Part shown: piece after piece, positions 46,929 through 56,814 of the stretch
Layout: every line of letters begins with the position of its first letter
How positions within the stretch are numbered: the stretch's first letter is position 1
Source of the DNA: Takakia lepidozioides
Lineage: Eukaryota > Streptophyta > Takakiopsida > Takakiales > Takakiaceae
DNA length: 64,000 bases
NCBI GenBank assembly: GCA_030704615.1
Contig: CM060733.1
Span: 1,548,001-1,612,000, forward strand
Reading direction: 5' to 3'
The notes under the pieces: generated by a model
Told to the model about the DNA's origin: nothing
What the model saw: the letters and a program-made list of their open reading frames with translations, nothing else
Databases searched by the model: none
Made by a program: the position numbers and the translations under genes

Positions 46929-47758
46929 GAGAGAGAGAGAGAGAGAGAAGACTCCGGCCGAGGCCGGCGTAACTAAGAGCCACTTCACCTTGCGGCTACT
47001 GCCCCCTCTCAGGGGTAGGCCCTATAGCAAAAAAGTGTCCAGGGGGACACCAGATGACCGCTAAGAATAGAGGGGGTGAGGATACCCCTAGGTACCCAGG
47101 GGTATCCTGGGGGACCGATGTCGCGTTTGAAGTGCCGGATTCCAGTTGGTGTTTGTTGGTGATAATAGCTGTGAGTGAACGGAGTGCTGTGAGACGGATT
47201 TCTTTGAAACATTTGTAGATGGGAAGAATGGGAATTTGGAAGTTATCGTGTATGTCCGTGATACTGGTGTTATGAATGCCACCTCGAGTGTCGGCTGTGA
47301 TGAAAGTTAACGGGCCGGTTTTCCAGCCACGCCTTCGGAGTGCAAGGATAAGCGGGGCATATTTTTGACGTTTTTCTAAGATAGAATTGTTTGGATAACG
47401 ATCATGGCAAAATGTGAATTCAATGAAATGGATGGTGAGTTGTGGGGATGGTGAGGTGGGGGGTAAAGTGTTGATAGGTAGACCTTGGACGAGGAGTATG
47501 TCGGGCAAAGTCGACGGGGCATGAGCATGGTGATCGGGTACATATGCTGGTAGTAGTCATGGTGGTACTGTGCGGTCGGGTGGCCATCCCTGGTAGGTGC
47601 CTGCATTCATGAGCGAGAACCACCGGTTTTCAGCACGTTTTAGAAAGAACTTATAGAGGTGCCAGACCGCCTGGTTATGACGCGTGATATGCAAGCCATG
47701 TATAACTGGGTGTGTACATTGGCTGAGGAGATGTGGCCAAGTGTCACGAGCTTGGTGG
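46929..47758 (-). mobile_element. LINE 3' part (C-terminal ORF2 region and TC tail)
   Basis: Minus-strand coding sequence enters from the gap with DTWPHLLSQCTHPVIHGLHI, in which an H...C...H cluster resembles the C-terminal zinc knuckle of LINE reverse transcriptases, then RHNQAVWHLYKFF. After frame changes it continues with LVQGLPINTLPPTSP, IHFIEFTFCHDRYPNNSILE, KRQKYAPLILALRRRGWKTG and TRGGIHNTSI, ending at 46996. This C-terminal module after the RT is known in plant non-LTR elements. The 3' UTR (about 46995-46950) ends in a TC run at 46928-46948. The element is inserted in the plus-strand gypsy copy. Its 5' part is lost in the gap. Confidence 0.75.
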
Positions 47759-48258
47759 NNNNNNNNNNNNNNNNNNNNNNNNNNNNNNNNNNNNNNNNNN
47801 NNNNNNNNNNNNNNNNNNNNNNNNNNNNNNNNNNNNNNNNNNNNNNNNNNNNNNNNNNNNNNNNNNNNNNNNNNNNNNNNNNNNNNNNNNNNNNNNNNNN
47901 NNNNNNNNNNNNNNNNNNNNNNNNNNNNNNNNNNNNNNNNNNNNNNNNNNNNNNNNNNNNNNNNNNNNNNNNNNNNNNNNNNNNNNNNNNNNNNNNNNNN
48001 NNNNNNNNNNNNNNNNNNNNNNNNNNNNNNNNNNNNNNNNNNNNNNNNNNNNNNNNNNNNNNNNNNNNNNNNNNNNNNNNNNNNNNNNNNNNNNNNNNNN
48101 NNNNNNNNNNNNNNNNNNNNNNNNNNNNNNNNNNNNNNNNNNNNNNNNNNNNNNNNNNNNNNNNNNNNNNNNNNNNNNNNNNNNNNNNNNNNNNNNNNNN
48201 NNNNNNNNNNNNNNNNNNNNNNNNNNNNNNNNNNNNNNNNNNNNNNNNNNNNNNNNNN
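47759..48258. other. Assembly gap, 500 N
   Basis: Exactly 500 unknown bases, which is the usual placeholder for a gap of unknown size. Open frames drawn across it are meaningless. The LINE on its left and the gene on its right are both cut by it. Confidence 1.
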
Positions 48259-49631
48259 TTGCAGATATTGGCCCAATGGTGCATGTCCAGCAGACTCCAC
48301 CGCATGGTAGGGATCCGTGAGAAAAGAACAAGGGGGTGTTGATCCCAAGGACCGTACCATGCAGTGGAACATCCGACGAGGGTCATTCGCCCTACCAGGT
48401 TGGAGATGGCCAACGTCGGATTCCTTCGCCATGATGGAGTCGAAGAAATCTGATTACAAGGGCGAGCCATCACCAGTGTGGGAGAGGATTGTACAGTTCC
48501 TCGGCACGGTGCGTGTTCTCTTTTTCATCTTCTCTGCAGTGGGCATGGATCGTTTCATCTCCTTGAGTATTCCATTGTAATTTTGTTTGCAGGCTAAAAT
48601 GACCAAATCCTGGTGAACGGGAGAAGCATATGCAGCCGAACTCATAATCTTGGACATCCCTGATGGGTTGGCAGTCCCGGATGTCCCTCCACGGGTGCTT
48701 TGTCGGGTTGAATGCTTTGATGAGCGCTACTGGCGGTGGGTTTTCTCCTTTTGCAATTTTTCCTGCGATGAGGTGTTTGGTGCTCATACAGTCCGCCGAC
48801 GTTCGCTGTCGCGTGCACTTGCCAGCTATTTGAAAGCCTCGGGCATGAGAGTCCTGAAGACATGGAATTGTGTGAACAGCATTACCTACGAAGGGGGATC
48901 GTCTGGGAGAGATGGTAAATTTACCTTCTTCTTCCTCTACTTGTGGTTCTCCGGTGGAGTTGTATAGGTCGCTCGATCTCATATGTAGGGGCCTGATTTT
49001 TTAGCTTCTTAGTTCCTTCTGAATGTGTTGTTCGCAGACTCGTTTGTTTGAAGCTGTTTGTCTCGTCCGAGTGCATCCACCAACGACTCCGGCCGGCATT
49101 TCGGAGTTCGCCATCACTCATGGGGGCAAGTTCATAGACGACAGGACAGATCCTCCAACGGATGACATGCACCACAACTACGTCGACAGCAACGTCTGCT
49201 TGCGAAGGGGGAATGGGGTTCCTTGGAGAGGGCGAGGGAGAGGAGCCCGGCTTTCATTCAAACGATTGTGGAGTGATGCACCTACACAGACGCCAGAGTT
49301 CTGGATTTGTCAATGGGCACAGGTTCGTCTCTTCAACATTCGGATTTCATGAGGTTGATTGAGCTTGCACTTTCAGTACTTCCCACCGTTCCATATGTGT
49401 CTTCAATGGTCTGCTTCCTTCATTCTATTCCACTGCAGGTGCTTCGTACCACGCTTGCAAGGCCAGTGCCCGACATCTCTTTGGATTGAAGGGGATGCTG
49501 AGATTTACAACAACCTCCTTATGGGTTTGGGTGGACACACTTCTCAAGTCCTTCCGAAGCCCCGTCCCGCTGATATTGATACAGAGGAGACTTCCGACAA
49601 GGAGCTGGACTCCGACTTTGACTGTGAGTAA
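48259..49631 (+). pseudogene. Unrecognised multi-exon gene, 3' part (family D)
   Basis: Exons are inferred from GT-AG signals. One ends near 48510 (SKKSDYKGEPSPVWERIVQF). One covers 48594-48915 (YAAELIILDIPDGLAVPDV, ECFDERYWRWVFSFCNFS, NSITYEGGSSGRDG). One covers about 49038-49320 (LVRVHPPTTPAGISEFAITH, DPPTDDMHHNYVDSNVCLRR). The last starts at about 49371 (YFPPFHMCLQWSAS) and ends EETSDKELDSDFDCE at 49629. A TGA at about 48614 and a frame change near 48410 interrupt it. I recognise no domain. Its first exon is clearly related to 60960-61050 and its second to 61167-61230 in the downstream locus, so the two belong to one family. Acidic tail and lack of catalytic motifs leave function open. Confidence 0.6.
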
Positions 49632-50870
49632 GTTCAACCTGTGCATGCTTGCATTGTTGTTTCAATATCGAGAATCACTCTTCTTGAGGCAAAGTTCACA
49701 TGGCAGACATCCTCTTCGTTGGACTTGTGTATTGCATATTGTGTTTCTGAATGGGTTTTTGGTCGACATGTGCAGGAGTCCGCGTGCTTCCACTTGCCCT
49801 CCAGGGCTATCACACCTGTTTGGACTTCTTTCCAGTCCTCCTTGGTCTTGCGTGCTACCTGTCTATGCGGAGGCACTCGCAACAAGCATGAACCGTTCAT
49901 GGCACTCGGAGTCCACCTATCCACGGCCGTGGTAGAAGACGTGGTTTGTTGGGGCCAGAATCTTTGTGGATGACATAGCACAGGAGGTCGAGACTGATTC
50001 TGATGACTGTGTGACACTTGATATGAAGTTTTCTTTTCGTTTTATTCGGGGCCAAATTTGAAATAGGATGGTTGTGTGTCCTTGTTGTCCTGTTTGCAAT
50101 GTGTGCGTGGAATGCACATTAATGGGAACAAACTATTGTTGGAGATGGGGGTTGCATGGACTGCCCGGATTGTTCCTTCAATCTATTTAGTGTTCTCTGG
50201 ACCTCACAGACTTGAGTGCATTGCAAATACAAACAAACGACTTTGGTTCGTGTAGAGCATTCTCGCATCAGTTGCTCGTTGGTCTCCAAACCATTCCTGC
50301 TAGAAGAATGGTTGGTGAATCCATCACGGTGAAGTCCACCTCATCAAAGAGCTGTGAGGCATTCTCAAATCTAATGAGCATCCATGATGCTCCCGCACAT
50401 ACCTGGCATGTCGCAAGGGGTGTGAGTAAGAAAAGATTTCGCAGGTTTCGCTTAGATCATGTCAGTGGCACCTCCTCACGACGTACCCACATAAACTTGT
50501 GAGGGCTTGGTATGTTGATAACGTCTGCATGGATGCAATGGATAACAATGGATGTAACATATCCACTCTGCATTCCCGGAAATGGCTGATCAACCCGCGG
50601 AAATAGGTGACACCCGCGGAAATAGGCCCTGTATGTATGCTGACGTGCGGTGAGCCTGTGCTGGGCTCACGATTCCTGGCTCACAGGCTCACGCCTCCGG
50701 GCTCACAGAATAGCACCCCCCGAGGACAGGCTCCGCTTCATAGGGGAAGTCATCTGTGGAAGGCCCTCTGTTGCATTTCCCAAACCCTCTTCGTTGCCGA
50801 CACTTGCATGAACCTAAACACATTATGCAATCCTCCATGAATGGTTCCCAGCGCTATGCCACAAGCGCGC
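49632..50870. other. Spacer with short repeats
   Basis: About 49770-50070 may hold one more exon of the upstream gene (FVDDIAQEVETDSDDCVT in plus frame), unproven. At 50597-50627 CCGCGGAAATAGG is directly repeated, and GGCTCAC words recur at 50655-50710. Similar CCGCGG...GACGTG...GTGAGC words appear at 61550-61690. Confidence 0.4.
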
Positions 50871-51330
50871 AACTAACTAGACTCGGACTTGATGCTTGCA
50901 CAAATTGCCTTTCATTGCCCATGGGCAAGTGCAAGAAGCCCATTCGCATCCGGGGTGTAAACAATGTAAATGTGTTTGGGTGATTGGTGTTAGAACATAG
51001 GCTGGTTGACCAGGATGGAACGAACAAAGAGTGACATTGCAAGCTGGGATATCGCGTGCCGCAAAGCACAGAATGGACATGTACTTCTCCTGTTTGTCAT
51101 TCCTTATGAATCCGTGCGTATTCAGTGAATGCATACCGGTGTGTTAGCACACGGCCTGTGTTCCCATATGTGCCAATCCACTCTACGCCCAGTCATTTTG
51201 CCTTTCCCCCTCCTCAGTCTTGCCTTCAAGTTTCCATAGTATGCCTCAATGCTAGCATTGGTGTCTTGACTGGCATGCGGAACATGGCGAGTTGTTGTAC
51301 ACCACATTGCTATTTTAGGACGCATTCCTT
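50870..51330 (-). pseudogene. MULE transposase C-terminal fragment with SWIM finger
   Basis: Minus-strand frames read HASQDTNASIEAYYGNLKAR followed by GRRVDWHIWE (51325-51180), then GFIRNDKQEKYMSILCFAAR and CEWASCTCPWAMKGNLCKHQ (about 51110-50885). The SWIM finger CTCP...LCKH is intact and closely similar to that at 39.75 kb. The N-terminal DDE half of this copy is not visible nearby, and frame changes separate the blocks. It is a MULE relic. Confidence 0.78.
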
Positions 51331-51639
51331 ATCGATTTAGTCCAGAAATTCATGCCCATTCGGATATTTCTTCTCATGCGTCGGAGCGTTGTTGCTACCC
51401 ATGCAAGACCTTCTTTGATTGTGTTGGTCCACCTCTACAGTACATGAGGTCTCCCATATCTTTCAGCAAGTTTCCGGGCAGTGAGAGGATCTTTGGTTTT
51501 CGCGCATGATTTGCTTCACCCAAGCCCGCCGGACATGCCAAAGGCACAGGAAAAGAGCACTCCTCGGAAAAAAGCCCTGCAAAGTTACACATGCCCACAT
51601 GAATAAACTCAAGAGGACTTCGCCGGGGACTTGGCACTA

Positions 51640-52450
51640 ACCCAGTAACTGTCTAGTTGACTGGTCTGCCCGTCGTTCCAAACGGATTCAGCAGCAGACT
51701 CGCCCACTCTGACCTGCCATGAGTGTTGCCCTCACGACACCGCCAGTAGACCTGACCACGCTGGCCATGCAGCGGACTACGTAAGTGAGTCTTGCAACGG
51801 ACTTGGCCATTCCGAGGCATCAGCGGACTGGGGCCAGCAGACTCCGAACAGTCCCCTCTGGCAACTCGCCTGCGCGAGCGACCAACGACGCAATGGCGTG
51901 AGCGTGCGTGAGCGCGCGAACGTACGCTCATGCAGAGTGACGTGGCGTGAGCCTGACACACGCTGACGGGCGTGAGCGTCATGTCAGCATGCTGATGTGG
52001 CGGTAAATGATGACATGGCACTGTCCGTCATCTGCCACGTCAGCATTAACATGCGCCGCCTATAAACCTGTGGGATGGTCCTAATACCGTGAATAACCTA
52101 CAATTGCAGCATCCAACATTGTGCAATTACAAATGCTTGTTTCACTTTTACAATTACGAGGACGACAAAATATCCTCACAAAGTGTGCGCCATAAAGGCT
52201 GCCACGGAAGACCTTCCTCCCTCCTCAAATAACAATGAGAGTTAGGATCATCTTCAAAAGATGATTGTAGTGCATAGCGACAGCAAGACATGTAGACTTC
52301 GAACGGTGCAATGACAAATGTGCACTACCTAAAAGTTGTCACTCAGAGCTCACTCCGTATAGTTGGAGGCCATATCATTGCACAGCCGACGAATTGATGT
52401 GAATTACACATTCAAATCATGGTCATCCACATACCACATTACATAGTTCA
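51640..52450. repeat. AGCRGACT words and CGTGAGCG-rich block
   Basis: From 51650 to 51860 words such as CAGCAGACT, CAGCGGACT and CAGTAGACC recur. From 51880 to 51990 there are GCGTGAGCG and GACGTGGCG words. The same vocabulary forms the 100-bp tandem repeat at 61.7-62.1 kb. No gene is recognised here or in the stretch up to 52450. Confidence 0.6.
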
Positions 52451-52452
52451 TG

Positions 52453-55400
52453 CTACCCATGTGTTGTATCCCGCTGCAAAAGAGTATCGACCTCGTTGAA
52501 ACTCATAGTGGCCTGGTGAATGAAGTTGTCACGTTTGGGATCGCAAACCATCCTCCTCAAAAATATGAAATACAAATGTTTGCAGGGTATGAATTTACCT
52601 CTCTTGCCCAAACTGGTTGATAGCATATTCACAAAATCAGGACATGTGCAATTGGGGAAATTGGAAACCGTGATGTCGTAGGTCCTGTCATGAACAGCAG
52701 ATGTGGAAGTGATGATTGTGAATACCCGACCATATCCTGGATCGGGTACTTCCGTGGTCTTCCAACACGAGCTTGGAGCATTCTTGCGGACTCCACTTTG
52801 CCAAAGTGTTCAGCGGTTGGAGGGAAACGCCGAACGAGCTTTCCATCTCGTTTTTGGCCACAAGTCAGGATTTGCCGGGGGACCCGGGAGGACGCAGAAG
52901 TAGTAGCACATGCATGGAGTTGGGGTTGTCTCGCAAGGGAAAAACCTACCTCCTCCAGCATTTCAATCTCCTGAAAGCTGAGATGTGTTCCCACCTTCAC
53001 GGGCCAAACGGTTGGAGGAGTTGGCTTCATCACTACGAAGGACGCACAGTTCCATGCACACATCTGGCACAATCATCTGCGCAGAACCAGAACTTGTGGT
53101 TCTTGGCTTCTGGTTGACCGTATGGCGCATCAAGCCGTGAAAGTTGGAGCAGGAGTTCGGGCACCACCTCTGGATATAGATGAAGTGCACTTCTCGAAAT
53201 TAGTTGCCCTGATATCGCTGTACATTTCACACGAGACCCTACACTTGTGCGTTCTATGTGCCAAACGTGGTCGGGGCATGCGGACTCAAGCACATCAAGG
53301 GTGTTTCTTCCTCCTGCACCATTTCAGTGGCACTGTTTGATGCTGGAGCTTGCCGTCGTGTTGGAGTTCCTCCACAATAGAGGTTCCGGACATGGAGCTG
53401 TCATGCAGGGGAACACGAGGCTTCGAGAAGTTATCACGGTCTGCCCTGTGGGAATCTGAATCCGAACCAGGGGAGTGTTCAATTTCCTCTTACAGGAGCC
53501 GAATCTCTCCTCCTCTTCAAGATGTGGAACTCTAGAAACAAGTGGCGTTCCCTGGGCATACATGCTCACCGCCCGTGCTATCTTGATTGGATCCCCAGAT
53601 CTGTTTGCAGCACGCAACATCAACTCCCATTTGTCCGGACCCTTGCCACCAACCCCACCTCGTAAGAAATCACGGTATCGGGTTTGTTGTTGCAAGGCAC
53701 GTATCAAATCATCTGTTGTTGCCACATACAAATCCCGACCTCGTTTCCCAGACTGCTGCAACCATGCGTTGTGCACAGTTTCTGCCAAATTGCAAGATGG
53801 CATGTCCGCCATTTCCTCAATGGACATGTTCTGCAAAGAGGATAACCACACTTCAGAACAGTGCACAGGAAACAACATAAAGAAAGCAATGAGTCAAAAA
53901 ATATGGAAGCAAATGTATGAATAAAGCATGAAATAGAAGCCTCGTACCATTGTCATGGCTGCTCCCCACTGTCTATACCGGAAGTGCCAAAACGCCAGCC
54001 AATCTTCAATGCTCTCATACTCTCAAGTGATGCAGCTCCAGAAGAGAACCACCATGCACGAATTGTCTGGAACAAAGTGTCCGCCTCCTTCATTGTTCTA
54101 GCATCTTTGTACTCTTTGCACAATTTACGGTGCTGAGTCTGCATCTCTGGTTTGATGTCCGACTTTGTATGTTTTTCCAGAGATTGTGTCCAATGGAATA
54201 GACATGTACGCTCTCTTCCTGGCATAGGCACTTTTGGGTCGCCCGATCCGAAGACAATACGAACAGCATTGAAATTTGCTTGAGCACTATCCGCCATGAA
54301 ACCTGCGAAATTTGGAGATGGCAGCCCATGGCAGCCCATGACACGTATCAGGGAATTCCACATGAGCTTCTGGGATTCCGTATCCTCGGATTGCATGTCA
54401 CAAACTGCAATTGTCATAACTCGTTGGTACACTGGATCGTAGACATGACAAGCCATTGTCGTCCAATCCTTCACTCGTTTCACATGATCAAACATAAGAA
54501 AACAGTTCTGCAAGTCCCCAGTCTTCTGCATCCGCTTCACGAGGCTAACCCACTGCCCTCCCAACAGTCGACATTTGAAAAGAAAAACTTTGATGGCACC
54601 TACCTGGGAATACATTGTCCTGGATGTAATCGTACTTGCTCACGTCGTTTCAATTCCAAAATATTGTCTATGTAGCCTCTGATCCCAGAGCCATTCTCAA
54701 TGCATTGACTGATGCCGAATGTTAGGTGAACTTAAAGTGGAGAAATGATCCATGACCAGGTCCAATGCTGCACCGTCAAGTTTAGTCCCCACAGAATCTC
54801 CTTCACTCAAAATATGCTTTCCAAGAAGGACTTGCTTGCGCCAAGAGCAATTGCAGATGTTGTTGCGGATGGGTTTCTCCGAACTCATGTTTGATCAACC
54901 TCGATACTGTCTCAACACTCTCCCTGTAACCCCCTTCGAGACAGGATGGTTATGGAATCCAAAATGCACACAAACTCTCGTCATTGTATTCAAACGGTGG
55001 ACAACATAGTACATTCTTGCTCCGCAGAGCGCCAAACAGGATGGCACAAGTTTTGCAGAATTTGCAGACGAAAGTGTTTGCCGGTGGAGGGGCCAGTCCC
55101 AGGCTGAAATGGATTTTCCGCCAGACCCTCCCATTCGCTTTGATTATGAACCCCAGACTGAAGAAAGTGGTCTGCCATTCAAATTATCACACCTAAGGTG
55201 TCCATTGCAAACTGTCATCCTGAAAACAAGCTTGTCATCATTCTGAATATTGGATGTTTTTGTTTCTGCACCACGGGCCCGTCGTGTTTCTTGTCCGTTC
55301 CATGCATCATGATTGTTACACCTCCAACTCGCGGAGGAGGAGGTAGCTCGAATAGGATATCGCCATCAAAAAGTCTCCGGCAAGAACTTCACAGGCACCT

Positions 55401-55950
55401 GCTTCAAAAGATTCCCAATCAATTCCCCGCAACTCACTTTTGAATCCAGCCATTCCTCCCATCGCCCGCAATTTTGGAATGACACTACAAATCTCTTCTT
55501 CATCAGCTTCTCCAACCACAGTATGGAAGGACTGGATTTGGAATTTCACTTATGTCATCATCAGAAGAATCCGAAAGCTCAACGATTGGAGTGGAGGACG
55601 TCTGTTCTTTTTTCACCACCACCTCCCTCTTGTCTTCAACGACCGAAGCAGCAGTCCCGGGCGTCACATATGACCCAAGGGACTTTCGTCGAGGCTCTCC
55701 AAGTACTCTGTATCGACCAGGACGCACTCTCCACTGGCTGATATGAGCCCGTCTCATCACGGTTTTGGAAAGAATATTTCACCAACTTTCCTTTAAGATC
55801 GTACACCTCTTTCTCCAAAAAGATGGAGCCATTCTGCAGCTGAAAACGGGTAGCCAAGACATGTCCAGAACAATTGCAAATCCATTGTCAAGGACTTCCT
55901 GGGAGAACGGCACTGGTTTTGTCGTCAGAGAAGAACTCCGCTTCAGAGGA
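52453..55950 (-). pseudogene. MULE-type transposase gene with C-terminal SWIM finger
   Basis: Reading down the minus strand: an N-terminal start near 55950 (MASSEAEFFSDDKTSA), an acidic spacer (VELSDSSDDDISEIPN, 55560), a Cys-rich segment (FVCKFCKTCAILFG, about 55070), then the MULE DDE-type domain 54615-53948 (VKDWTTMACHVYDPVYQR, GFMADSAQANFNAVRIVFG, RERTCLFHWTQSLEKHTK) ending YRQWGAAMTM. A 116-bp intron (53831-53946) with good GT and TTTGCAG borders leads to NMSIEEMADMPSCNLAETVH, WLQQSGKRGRDLYVATTDDL and onward. The end is a SWIM-like finger, NCTCPDFVNMLSTSLGKRGK followed by FIPCKHLYFIF, stopping at 52453-52455. Several frame changes (about 55870, 55690, 53300, 52760) suggest decay or unrecognised introns. 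It probably drives Mutator-like transposition; a domesticated FAR1-like role is possible. Confidence 0.75.
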
Positions 55951-56814
55951 AGCCATCTTCCTTCCTCGCGTACGTTTGTACCTTGCTATCGGCAGATCTA
56001 GTGTAAATCGGTTTACTGCTGTCTCCAGAACACAGTTGAAGAAAGAGCAGAGAATATGGCGGAGGAAGCTCAGATAACGACTGTGCATATTTATGTTATT
56101 CTTTCCAGATATGCAGCCGTCCATTTTAATTACTTTTCTTGTGGGCCCAGTGGTCAGAGTATCCCTAGGTGCAGTGTCGGCAGCTGTAAAACCGTTAACC
56201 AGAACCTCATCAATAAACCCCAACAACAAAGCCGACTTCCTGGAAGCATGCCACAGGATCTGAGAATGGGATTGCAGATTAAGTAAATGTATCTTTATAC
56301 TACTACCAATGATCATGCGCACCTGGAAAGTTCAAAATGTGAAACGAACGTGGGGTTGGCTAACAAGGATGACCGTGATATAATATCCCAAAATTTGTCA
56401 TCAAACTCTCGTTCATTTACATATATTTGTCTAAGACTGTGCGCCAAGATTTCTTGGATTCGCTGTTATTTTTAATATATGAAACCGTTCTAATAAAGAA
56501 CACGCCGTTTTTTTGGGCGACACACGTCAGACATCCATAACTGAATACGAACAGCTGTACACCAATTGCTGGCATGTGCACTAATAAGGGAACGACTATG
56601 TGTAACGGTCACGCGGGAGGGAATCCGATGCTTCTAGAGACACGCAAGAACGCAGGCAATCCCGCAAGAAATCGGGAGTCACTGCGTTTTTCTACTTTTC
56701 GCGCTTAGAGGGAGAGTGGTAGTCAAGCTGGAGAGGGTTCCTTCTTGAATACGAAGAGAAGAAAAGTCTCTTTATTTTACTTCCCTTAGAGAGAGACGCA
56801 GAGCAAGAGAGAAA
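55951..56814. other. Intergenic, possible divergent promoter
   Basis: This lies between the minus-strand MULE-type gene and the plus-strand family gene, so it may contain both promoters. No gene is supported. A GA-rich stretch at 56750-56815 precedes the next start codon. Confidence 0.4.

Noticed and set aside
47557-48473. Long open frames spanning the gap
   Set aside because: They consist mostly of unknown residues from the 500 N. Only the parts outside the gap carry information.
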